Positions 1 through 10,017 of a stretch of DNA of 64,000 bases are shown here, piece after piece (within the stretch, counting starts at the first letter, position 1; every line of letters starts with the position of its first letter). This DNA comes from Ulva prolifera (lineage: Eukaryota > Chlorophyta > Ulvophyceae > Ulvales > Ulvaceae): assembly GCA_023078555.1 (NCBI GenBank), contig CM041198.1, positions 9,161,836 through 9,225,835 on the forward strand. The letters are read 5' to 3'. The notes beneath the pieces were generated by a model. The model was not told the DNA's origin, ran no database searches, and was given only the letters and a program-made list of their open reading frames with translations. Position numbers and translations under genes: made by a program.

Positions 1-383
1 CTGCCGGGCCAGCAGAATCACTCACACGCAGACTACCTCAACTGGCAGCCGGCTGCTACACATCGCCGAGCCTGGCGCGGGCTGCAGGCGCCCTGAAGTT
101 CGCATCAAGCATTGCAGTCCAGGCCAAACACAACTCTGTGGCGGTCACTCATCACGACCATCCTCTGACGTCTTGCACGGACAATATGAATGTAGCCTGC
201 GCAGAAACAGCACAGCGGCCAGGGTCGGCCGCGTGGCTGCTGCATGTGCATGCCTGGCGCGGCGCACCGTCACCCGCGCCCACACGCCCCCACAGAGGCC
301 GCCACTGCCAGGGGCGCAGCAGGCTGACACGTCCACGCAGTGCCTCGGTGTATGGTGCGTACACAGCATCGCATGGCGGTTGT

Positions 384-415
<32 letters not shown>

Positions 416-424
416 CCACCACTG
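1..424. other. Region downstream of makorin gene with G31 tract
   Basis: No gene is supported here. The main feature is an uninterrupted run of 31 G at 384-414, only 10 bp beyond the makorin stop codon on the other strand, so it would be a C-run in that 3' UTR. Open frames across the stretch are low-complexity and mutually overlapping. Confidence 0.6.
384..414 (+). repeat. Homopolymer G31
   Basis: Thirty-one consecutive G residues, read directly. The opposite C-run lies in the predicted 3' UTR of the makorin-like gene. Such a tract can form quadruplex structures and is prone to length errors in sequencing. Confidence 0.95.
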
Positions 425-2981
425 TTACCGCTGCCGCAGCCGCCGCCCGATACGCCCACCCTCAAGGAAGCTTGACAGCGTGGGGTCCCGCATCGGCACG
501 ACGCGGCCGTCCGCGCCACTGGCAAAGCGCGTATCCTGCGGCAGCGCAGCCCGGTCCTGCAGGCTGCCGTCGCTGTTTTCGTGGCGGTAGAAGCAAGATG
601 TGCCGAACGGGCATGTGCCGGCGCCGCGCGCAAAGTGCTTGCAGTGAGTGCGGCCGAGCTTGTCCTTGTAGCCATCTATCACCTGCTGCTTTTCCTCCTG
701 CACCACAGGGCCCGGCACAAAGTCACAGCGGGCCGAAACATCCCACACAAGCAGCGCTTATGTTCTGTGATCGGGGCGTGAGTGTGCGAGATCGAGGAGC
801 CACGACGCAAGAAACGTGGAGACGGCCGCCGCGGACGGCACCGCGGCGGCTGCCCGTGAACCACCATCACGGGCAGCTGGTGGTTCACATGGCGCAGCAG
901 CCACGCTACATGGGTCCAATGGGTTGAGGACGGATTAAAAGCTACCCCCTCCGTGTCAGGAGGTCGTGGGTTCGATTCTGCACGCGCTTTGGGGAATCGA
1001 AACGGCCATACGTGACCACCTCGCGTAGCACAGGAGGAGGCCCTGTGAGTTGCGTACGGTCGTCTGAGGGGGGTTTCCAGGTGGTTGACCCCTTCGGCAT
1101 ATGTGGTCCGTTAACTCGGAGTTGTCAATGTCCAATAGGATACGGCTCAGTACATTTAGATTTACTTTACTTTACATTGGCCCGGATCTTTCCTACGCCG
1201 GGGTAAGGCACACCAACAGTGTTGCTCTCGGTGACTTCAGAGGCAACATCCGACCAGCATGACGGTGCTGAGGGAATATGACGGACCGTGGCATGCCGAG
1301 GACGAGCGCTTCGGCTGCTGCAGGGCAGCGGGGGAGGCGTACTGTGGACTGCGGCCAGACGGAGGATGGGGTGATGAAGAAGGTGAGGGTGCGGCAGGTG
1401 GGGCAGGCGCGGGTCGCGCTCTCGTCGGCCTGCGCACTGCCACGCCAGCTGCGGATGCAGCCGAGGCAGAAGCAGTGGTCGCACGCCAGCAGCCCAAACC
1501 GCCGCGCCGCCGGGTCCTCCTTCGCCAGCACCTGCTCCAGGCAGATGCCACACTCCTTCTGCATGTGGAGCTGCCAGGCGTAAGGCACAGCATGGGATTG
1601 GGGGGCGGTGCGCATGCATGGCGCATGCGTGGCGCATGCGTGGCGCATGCGTGGCTGTGACTGCCAGGGGTGCCAAGCAGCGAGCGCATGGTGCCCCCGA
1701 AAGGGAATGCGCCCATTCGACATGGGCATGCGCTCGACGCATGGATGCAGGCAGATACGGCTGTCCGACACGCAAACGGTCACCAGGATGCCCCGCGACA
1801 GGATGCAACTAGGAGAGGCTGAGTTGTAGTAGCAAGAGGAACGAGCAGCTCGGTGTCACAGGCGGCCCCGGGGAATTGAGTTGCATGTGGTCAGGCACAC
1901 ATATACTTCTACAGACTGGTGCGCAGATCACACGTGTAGACGACGGGCCCAGGATTGATGGTTGAGGCTGCAGCAGCTGCCAATGTGCCCGAGACGGGTG
2001 GCGTTGAAGCCTCTGTCCAGGGCGTGACAGGCGCAATTCAACATGCAGGCCAGCGAAGCGGTGACGTACGTGCTTTGACCGTGCATGGGCCTCTGTTTCC
2101 TTGAGCATTTCGGCACAAGCTGCGATGTGCTCCTTGCGAATATCCTCGTCCGTGGGGTGCAGGCAATGTGATCCGCATGTCTCACAGAGCTCGCCATGCA
2201 TGAAAGGGCACTTCTCTCCGTAAGAGCACTCGCCAGTCATGGTATACGTGACGCAGAGGATGTCGGAGTTCTCCACTTGATGCATCTGCGTGCGTTCCGG
2301 GATGAGGTACGTGTTCTGCGACCGGTACCAGGGATCATTGACGTCTTGATTGTCGTCGTAGACGGTCAGCCCCGAGGCCGCAGCTTTTCGGCTCTTACGT
2401 TGATCCCATACGCTTTTCTTTTGGCCGTTGGCGCCCGGTGCAGCTCCTTTCGTGCCGTTCGGGCTGGCCTTCGAGGCAGGCTTGGCCTTGGGAACGCTTT
2501 TGCCTGTGTTCAAGTTGAGCATCTCCTTCTCTAGTGAAGCAATAGCACCTTCGGAGTCTGCTTGCGCCGCTCCGTGGCGGAAGCGGCACTTGTTCCCGAA
2601 CCTGCACTCGCCTGATTTGAAGTACACGCACTCGGTCCGTGGGGGCGCTGAAAGACTGCCTGGCGCTGCGGGATTCTTAGAGGCTTCACTCGTGCCCCAT
2701 GCCTTTCGAGCCGCTGGAAGCTTTGAGGTACTTGTGCTCTCTGACGAGGCCCCTGTCGCGGACGAAGGCGCCAAGTCGGTGGAGGCAGACGTACTCCCAC
2801 CGTTCGAGGGCTGCGACGAATCGCCGACGGGCATACGGTGATCAAATTGACACTTGTCGCCATAGATGCAGGTGCCCTTCAAGAAGTAGGGGCACAGGAA
2901 TGAGTCGGGATGTCCCAGATCGTGCGAAAATGCGCAGTCAGAGCCCTTGTTGCACGTGCCCTGCCTGTAAAAGTGGCACAT
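425..2981 (-). CDS. Makorin-like CCCH zinc-finger / RING E3 ubiquitin ligase
   Basis: Probable makorin-family E3 ubiquitin ligase. My model joins three phase-0 exons on the minus strand (2981-2070, 1558-1343, 697-425; introns 511 and 645 bp, GT-AG) into about 466 residues. In order: three CCCH fingers (C2/C10/C16/H20, C30/C38/C44/H48, C118/C126/C132/H136), a linker, a fourth CCCH finger (C243-H262) with the makorin-type Cys-His segment CETCGSHCLH, the RING beginning CGICLEQ and ending CPTCR, then a last CCCH finger (C395/C405/C411/H415). This order and spacing define makorins, which bind RNA and ubiquitinate substrates. The start is the first Met before finger 1. The frame stays open upstream to 3101, and an acceptor just before 3000 means a further 5' exon is possible. 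The second intron contains a SINE-like sequence. Confidence 0.85.
891..1179 (+). mobile_element. Candidate SINE-like retroelement inside makorin intron 2
   Basis: This intronic sequence, antisense to the host gene, has a Pol III A-box-like match (TGGCGCAGCAG, from 891), a B-box match GTTCGATTC near 972-980, and a 3' end of about 43 bp (1137-1179) with CGGCTCAGTA followed by TTTACTTTACTTTACA. A closely similar 3' end occurs in inverted orientation at 43607-43654, so this tail is dispersed. The A-to-B spacing of about 80 bp is longer than in a tRNA, and the T-stem is poorly paired. Element boundaries and target duplications were not resolved. Confidence 0.4.
1618..1654. repeat. Tandem 11-bp repeat TGGCGCATGCG
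   Basis: About three perfect copies of TGGCGCATGCG in makorin intron 1. The unit contains the palindrome GCATGC; TGCATGCA-type words recur throughout the window's noncoding DNA. Confidence 0.85.
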
Positions 2982-4915
2982 GGGAGGCCTTCCTTTCCTG
3001 CAACAGGTGAGACAGGTTGGAGGAGGTTGCGACGTCTTCCAGCGTGCGCTCACCGCTGCGCAGCCCATCAGTAGGGCGTCTACTGCACAGTGCTCGCGCA
3101 AGTGGGCCAGGTCGCAGCACTCTCACAGCATGTGCGCACACCAGAACAGCGAACAGATCTATAGCAACAGGATGAACTTACTCTCCCATCTTGATGCCTC
3201 GAGGATTGACTATCAATGAGAGCTGCGCTGACTGCTCAACAAATGTCTGTAGCCGCCAAATCGAGTACTGCACTAAATAAATAAGGACCGCCAACGACAA
3301 ACATGTGCGTACATGTTTTCAATCGCGTTGCAGAGCGCATGGCACAGGAGCACACCTGCAATGGCAACCCGCGCGGCGCCGGGATGCTCACGCCGTTGTG
3401 GCTTCAAGGGGCTGGGATGAATGCATTGCCCTCGATGGGCAAGGAGCCTGTGGCACATTCTCTTGAGCAGACAATACGCCCTACATGCCATGCGTGAAGC
3501 ACTAGCGCCCTGAAGCAATTGACCAACAAGCTCCCACGTCACACTGTAGGCCCTTGACTCGAAAGACATATCTCAAAGAGATATGCAGCTGATTCAGCTA
3601 GCTATCAGCAGAAGAACGCATGCGCAGGCCGGGGAAGGCCGGAGTGGATGCACCACCCTCCTTTCCGCACACCTGGAGGGATGTCTGGGGCACTTCCCCT
3701 GACCCCAGGCTGCCCTATGCACATGCAAGCTCCGTCAGCTGACACAGCCGGTCAAGGAGGGGCTGCGGGTTGTTCGAAGGTGGCGTCGAGTGTCCCCGGC
3801 TCAGCGCCGCGTGTGTGTGTGAAACAGCCCGCCTTCGGATGTGAGGCCAGCGCCCTCTGCAGTGAGCCGAGGTGTCTGTCGAAGCTGTTCACTTTGCAAG
3901 GGACGCCTCAGGTCGCAGCGCAGCACAAGCTTCGGCTCGCCCTTGCAGCCGCACAGCCTATATAGATATCCCGAGCGTCCTCCCGGGAGTCCCGGCCGCA
4001 ACCGTAATCAGGGACATTTTATCGGTGATAGGTAACGGTGGGTGGCACACCCCACGAATCGACCAGTACAGAGCATTCTCATGCGTTCATGGCCACACAT
4101 GCTCCGCCAGCCTCTGCCGGACCTCCGGCCCCCGTGTGTCCCCCTGTGCAGACAGACTGCACGGCCGCCCTCCCAGCCCCTGTGATGCATGCAGGCACCC
4201 GCCTCTGCCCTCAGCGCGGCAGCTCAGGCTCAGCCGGGCGTTGGCGGGGCGGCTCTCACCGCTGGCGTCGGTGCCCGCTTCGCCACTGTCCATACTCGTG
4301 CACAGCCGCAGCATGCGCAGCCTGATGGGACAGCCTGTGAGCCAGGGCAGATGCGAGGAGGGCACGGCGCCGACGGCCCCTGAGCTGTCCCTCTGCGATA
4401 TGACCTGGGTGAGCCGGCACTCGAGCTCCAGCTTGCTTGCGCTCGAGGCTCCGTGCAGACCTGGGCGCCGAGTCAAGTTACGATGTCCTTGAACTCTACC
4501 TTTATTTGTTTGTGACGGTTCATACCATGGACCTGGTTGATGGGGTTTCTTCCACGCAATGTCACTCGATGAGACGCTGCAGCGGCGGCCGCTCTGGCGG
4601 CGTGGCAGCAACGGAGCCGTGGCGACAGTGCGGCTGCCGCAGCGTGCACGTGCAGGGGCGTGTATGCGTGAGCATGTGCTGCGCTGGCGTTGACCCGTGT
4701 GCATGTCTGTCGAGGGCTGAGGAGTGGGGTGTGTGTGGCGGTCCTGTGGTGGCCGTGGGCGTGGAGTGTGGCGCCGTCATGCTGTGCATGGGGGCGATGG
4801 ACGGGTCTGACGTATGACGGCACCCGCTGGCGACGGTGGCGTTGCTGTGCTTGCACGGATCCCTGGCGGTGCTACCGATTTTGTCCTTGTAACGTTAACA
4901 CACATGAACATGTGT

Positions 4916-4954
<39 letters not shown>

Positions 4955-5800
4955 CACCGCTGAGGCTGAGGCCTGTGTGGGTATGGCATGGATTGTTCTT
5001 GCATCTTCCATACATGCATGCGCTGTGGTGACGTGGACAGCAATGGGGACTCTGACGAGCTCCCTGTGTTGGCGGGGCGTGCCCTGCGCAAGGGGCATGC
5101 TCTGATGGCGTGTGTGGGGATGCACAGTGCGAGCCTCTCACGGGAGTAGCAGGCGCAGGCTGCGGTGCTTGGTGACGCAACCCTCAGCCCACATGCATGT
5201 GTGCTGCGAAGCCAAAGCCGGGGAAATGGGTAGCATCGCAGAGATCTCACAGCCAGCCGCACACCGCGATCCAAATGCATGTGTGCATGTGCGATCGGGT
5301 CGAGGTGTTTTTGCAGACATGCAACTCTCGAGAGATGATCATGGCATCTTTCCGGTCGACGTCCAAGTACATATGTAACATACACTGTTGGGCTGGGCGT
5401 AATGTTTTCATTCGCTTTTCATGAAGTTGAGCATGTTGTGAATTAAGATTTCTTATGGATCTGGGGCTTGCGTGGTTTCGGGTGCTCTCCATCGTGTGTC
5501 AGCACGTAATGCCTGGTCGAGCGGGGCCCATGCATTGTGCAGCAGCCGCGGCGCTCAGCTTGTGGTCGAGCTGAGCTTGCAGCCGAGCAGACCTGCCAAG
5601 CACTGTGTTACCATGGTCGAAGCATGACAGGTTAACTCAGTCTTCTTGCTTGTCCCATACTCTGCAACAGCCACGTAGAAAGGCAGCTGTTTGGGTTTAT
5701 GTTTTGTATTGCTGCCTTGGCGCAGGCGCATTGTTCAAGTGTTCGTACCGGATACGCTGTTTGTGGCTGGTAGCATCAACCCGGGCTCTTCGCCGCTCCA
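2982..5800. other. Intergenic region between makorin and HCF173 genes
   Basis: No gene recognised. The two genes diverge from here, so both promoters should lie in this 2.8 kb. The stretch contains a C33 homopolymer at 4921-4953 and many TGCATG words. Several open frames of 100-200 codons occur on both strands, but they overlap one another, lack recognisable motifs and look like chance frames in GC-rich DNA. Confidence 0.5.
4921..4953 (+). repeat. Homopolymer C33
   Basis: Thirty-three consecutive C residues, read directly. With G31 at 384 this is the second homopolymer over 30 nt in 5 kb. Confidence 0.95.
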
Positions 5801-8792
5801 ATGCCTCATAATGTGCCTAGCAAAGTGATGTCACAGACAAGATGGTGCCGGGCCAGCCTGCGCGAAGGTGCCTCAGCAGGCCGTCACGTGCGAGCGCTGG
5901 CAAAGCGTCAGAAAGAGCTGATTGAGAAGAATGAAGAAACCCAGCCTACTCTGAATCCTGTAGAACTGGGAAGAAGGTCTCGGCAGGCTATTGAAGACGC
6001 TTGGCAGAATGTCACAAGGATTTCCACTCCGCGTGCCTCGTTCGCTCTAGACGATGACCTCGGTGCTGGCCTAGCCTCCGACCTGGAGTCACCAGAGGCC
6101 CAATTTACTCGGGTCTTAGTTGTCGGGGGGACTGGTCGGGTGGGACGTATCGTTGTGCGCAAGCTGCTCTTGCGTGGGTACAGTGTCCGCGTGATGTGCC
6201 GCGACCTGAGCGATGATGCGGCATCGCTTTTGCCATCAACAGTAGAAATAGTGAGAGGAGATGTAGGGGATCTTGACGCCTGTCAGCGAGCTGTCAATGG
6301 CATGGACAAGGTGTGCTTTGCGTTTCAGGGATCCATTCAAATGGCAACCCCGAGTATGGGTCAGTTTGTGGAGGGGGGCAGGTTTGCTCACGCGACAGTG
6401 TCCGCAGGTCATCTACTGCGCGACATCTACCGTTCAGCTGACAGGCAGTATTGACAAAGTGGATAATGTCGGTGTCACGCACATCAGCCGTAGCTGGATC
6501 CATGCCAAGCATGCTTCCGCGGGCAAAGCGAAGACAGAGACCAAGGCTGTCAAGCGAATGGTCGCCAATTTTTCAAAGGAGAAGTCGCAAGACGAGTGGG
6601 ACTTGATGCAAGTCGGTCCCTTGGTGAAGGAGATCGGGTACGGAGGCCAGGACTTCGCCAACGCCTTGATCGCCGAGGACCAAAATAGATTGTGCTTCCA
6701 AGGTGCTCTTCTGCTCATAATGCGAAACTCGTGGAGTCGTGACTGGTGCCTGCTGTGGTGGAGGTGTCTGCTGCAGCGGTGGGTTTTATCCACAGCCAGT
6801 CAGCAGGTGGTGATACAGGTGCTGCTCTGTGCAGGCCTCACAGGTGCTTCGATGCGCATCTGTGAGGCATCCCGCCAAGTTTAGGTACGATTGCATTGGT
6901 ACTGCGATCGCTCAGAGCGCTGGCTGGTTCACTGCACTCCTTTGTATCGCCAGCCTGCTGTGTGTCTGTCACCAGGCATGTTGCACACTGCTTCCTTGAA
7001 GGCCAGCTCATCAACCTCCGCCCATGCAGGCTCGATCTACTCTCGTTCGGGCATCTGCGAGTGGGGAGGTCCGTCCGGCGATCTCTCTGACTGCGAGTCT
7101 CTCGTTGCCCGCATCCTCAGCGACGGCAAGCCGTACCTCTGCATCCTGCAAGATTCTGAGGGCCACTCGTACAAGCAGCGCTTCTCAACCCGCCTGGGCT
7201 TCGTCACAGCGCTGCTCCCGTTCAACCGCTTCCGTGCAGAGGACCGGGCTTCGCCTCCACTGCGGCCGGGAATGATCACGACCATCAAGTTCCGGTGCGC
7301 CGCGTACACTTACTGACCTCCACCAGCGTGGCAGGCTGCCTGTTGTAAGCCAGACTGGCTCAGACACTGGATGTATGATCTGGGTTGCTGCCACGTGTAC
7401 TGCCCTCCCCTTCACGGTAATCCAATTACTTGCATCGTGATTCTACCCCACAGTTGCTGCCACACGCGTGCCTTGCCCGCCCACTTCAGGCGGTGTGGGG
7501 GGCGCATGCACCGGTGCAGTGCCTACCCACACACCGCCCGACATCGCATGAAGCGATGGTGACTGCGGCGGCTGTCCCGCAGGGTCAGACCTGTCCGCTG
7601 TGTCCTGCGCGCACACGACTGCAGCTTGCACGCCTGCTCCCTGACGCCCCCACCGCACACCAGGGCTAGCCTGTTGGTCCGGCCGCACCACATCGCTGTG
7701 TTTGTGTTGACAGGACTCACATGGCATGTCTGCATCCCTGCTGTGACCGGTGCCTGTGCAAGCCGTTCCAACAGCACACAGCAGCCGCTGCCAACACGCT
7801 GTGCAGCACCTCCCCCCCCCCTTCCCCGGCTGGCTTCGCATGCTGTGTTGCCGGCAGCCGGCACCCTGGGCGCACCCGTCTGCCGCGACAGTCCTCTGCC
7901 TACTCCACACAGCACACGCCGCAACACGGAGCGTGCCGGCCTGCAGGTTTGACAAGAGCCAGCTGCCCACGGGCCTGCCGCTGTCGTCGCCGTCGGCCGA
8001 GACGGAGGAGCGCAACGCGCGCAACTCGTTCAACTTCGAGCTCGCCTACATCAAGGCGCAACCGGTTCGCACAGAGCCGACCGTCATCCTCGTGTCGTGC
8101 GCGGGCGCTGCCGGCACCGACGCCGTCGACGGCGCCGCCGACGCGGACCGCGGCGCGTTTGCGGGCCCGGAGGCAAACGTGCTGGGCGCGGCGGAGGGCG
8201 TGAACGCGCGCCGCGTGGCGCTCAAGCGCCGCGGCGAGGCCGGCCTGCGATCCAGCGGCGTCGGCTACTGCATCGTGCGGCCGTCGAAGCTGCTGCAGGA
8301 GCCCGGCGGCTACAAGGCGCTCGTGTTTGACCAGGGCGACCGCATCCAGCAGGTGCGGCGGCGCGCCATGCTGTGGCGCCTGCAGACACAGACATCTCAG
8401 CATGCATGTGTGTGATGCATTGCCGACTTCACTCCGCCCCATGCACTACGGACACAGATCCCGGGAACGAGTGCGGGCGCGCAGTCAGCCCCTCTGATTC
8501 TCGCACACGGCCCCCGTTTCTTCAGGCGATGCAGTGGAGAACACGGCGACTGTGCGGGGCTGGCAGCCGCTGACGTGGGGGCGTGGTGGTGCAGGGAATC
8601 GGGTACGCTGACGTGGCAGATGTGTGTCTGCGTGCGCTGCACGCGCCGGAGGCCGTCAACAAGACGTTCGAGGTGTGCTACGAGACGTCGGCGGACGGCG
8701 ACGCGCTCGGCTACGAGCTCGTGGCGCACATGCCGGACCGCAGCACCAACATCCTCAAACAGGCTCTCGTCAGTCTCGAGCGCAACACGTAG
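5801..8792 (+). CDS. HCF173: HCF173-like chloroplast psbA translation factor (NmrA/SDR with CIA30 insert)
   Basis: Homologue of plant HCF173, the stromal, thylakoid-associated factor needed for translation initiation of psbA (D1 of photosystem II). Five exons join in phase: 5801-6310, 6408-6702, 7030-7294, 7947-8352, 8595-8792, giving 557 residues. Residues 105-116 (VLVVGGTGRVGR) are the Rossmann dinucleotide-binding loop. IYCATS and the VDNVG segment follow. A CIA30 domain (about 222-385) is inserted, and the SDR fold resumes with SSGVGYCIVRP, EPGGYKALVFDQG, DVADVCLRAL and a terminal ELVAHMPD...LERNT. The split SDR with inserted CIA30 and the near-invariant C-terminus are specific to HCF173. 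The N-terminus is short and not clearly a transit peptide, so a 5' exon may be missing or the start misplaced. A TGTAA lies near 9107. Confidence 0.88.
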
Positions 8793-10017
8793 GCGTGGCG
8801 ATGGTCGCAGGGTCCTCCCTCCCCTGGGAGAGCGATCGCGGCCCGGCTGTGGCGCCTCATGTCACACGGGGCCGCGGCCGGCGAGAGCCGGGGCGCGAGG
8901 GGCTGCAGTTAAGTGGTCGCGGCGCAAGCTCTTTTGGGTCAAACCAGTACCAGGATATGGCTGTATGAGGCGCCGTGCTGCTGCTGCTTCTGTGAGGGGC
9001 GTTGCAGCTGGGGAGGGCGTGTGCGCTTCGGTGGTGATCTGTAGTGTCAGGCGTCGGCGGCGCGGTGTTGTTGCGCTGCCAGAAAATCGCACAGGCGGCA
9101 AGCCTGTAAGTTTCAGCACCTGTGGGTTGTATCCGAGGTGGCGCAGGGCGCTGCGAGTTGGATGTGCATCGCTGTGTCGGCTCCGAGGTGGCGCTGCGGT
9201 GATCTGCACAGTCTGTAGCTGAGCCTTATCTGCATGCCCAGAGATGCCACACACGGCATCCCAGCTTTGAATGCATGCAACATGACTAGGAACCCCAAAT
9301 GTTTCACCACTTGCTTTGATCAGAGGCATGAGGGCACACACGCGGTCGTGTCATGTGACCCTTGCGCACCTGAGGAGCTGGTAGGCATGCTGAGGAACAG
9401 CAGCGGGTCCCCTGTGGCAACTGACTCGAGTAGGCCGCCTGAGGTAGCGAAAGGCAGGTCGGTGCATGCCCTGCTGTGTTGCACGCACCAGGCATTAACC
9501 CAGATCCTTAGCCGGAGCACGCCCAAGATCGGTCCAGAGTGCTGTGGGGATAACACTGAGCATTCGCATGCATGCGTACGGCCTGGCCTGTAGACTCTGA
9601 GCTCTCATCCGAGCACGCACAATACCCGTGTATCCACACAAGAGTCCGGAGCTATGGTTGTCACACTTCACAACTTTATAGTGGGCTGCAAACCTCCCAG
9701 CCAACAGCTCGACCACAAGGCACAAATGAGTAGGGCGCTAAATCAAAATGATCATCGAGCGCAATCATAGTGCACATTGATGCAAGAATTGTGCAGTGTT
9801 CTCCTGATAGTGGCTCGACTTCCTTTCAGCTTTACAAGATGCGGGGACGGCGCACGCGGCGCGTATATCCCGGCACTGCAGTCACGTGTCCCTGCGCCGC
9901 CGCTTCCAGCCATGTATGTACACATGCATCCCGCATGGAATGGTACTGTACATCTCCTGCCGCTCATCCCGAGGGCCCTCACCTGACAACGCCCCCCTGA
10001 TGTGCCTGTCAACCACC
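8793..10017. other. Intergenic, convergent 3' ends of HCF173 and the sulfotransferase fusion
   Basis: No gene recognised. The two flanking genes converge here. A TGTAA poly(A)-like motif on the minus strand (complement of 9832-9836) lies about 180 nt beyond the sulfotransferase stop. Open frames present are short and low-complexity. Confidence 0.5.
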
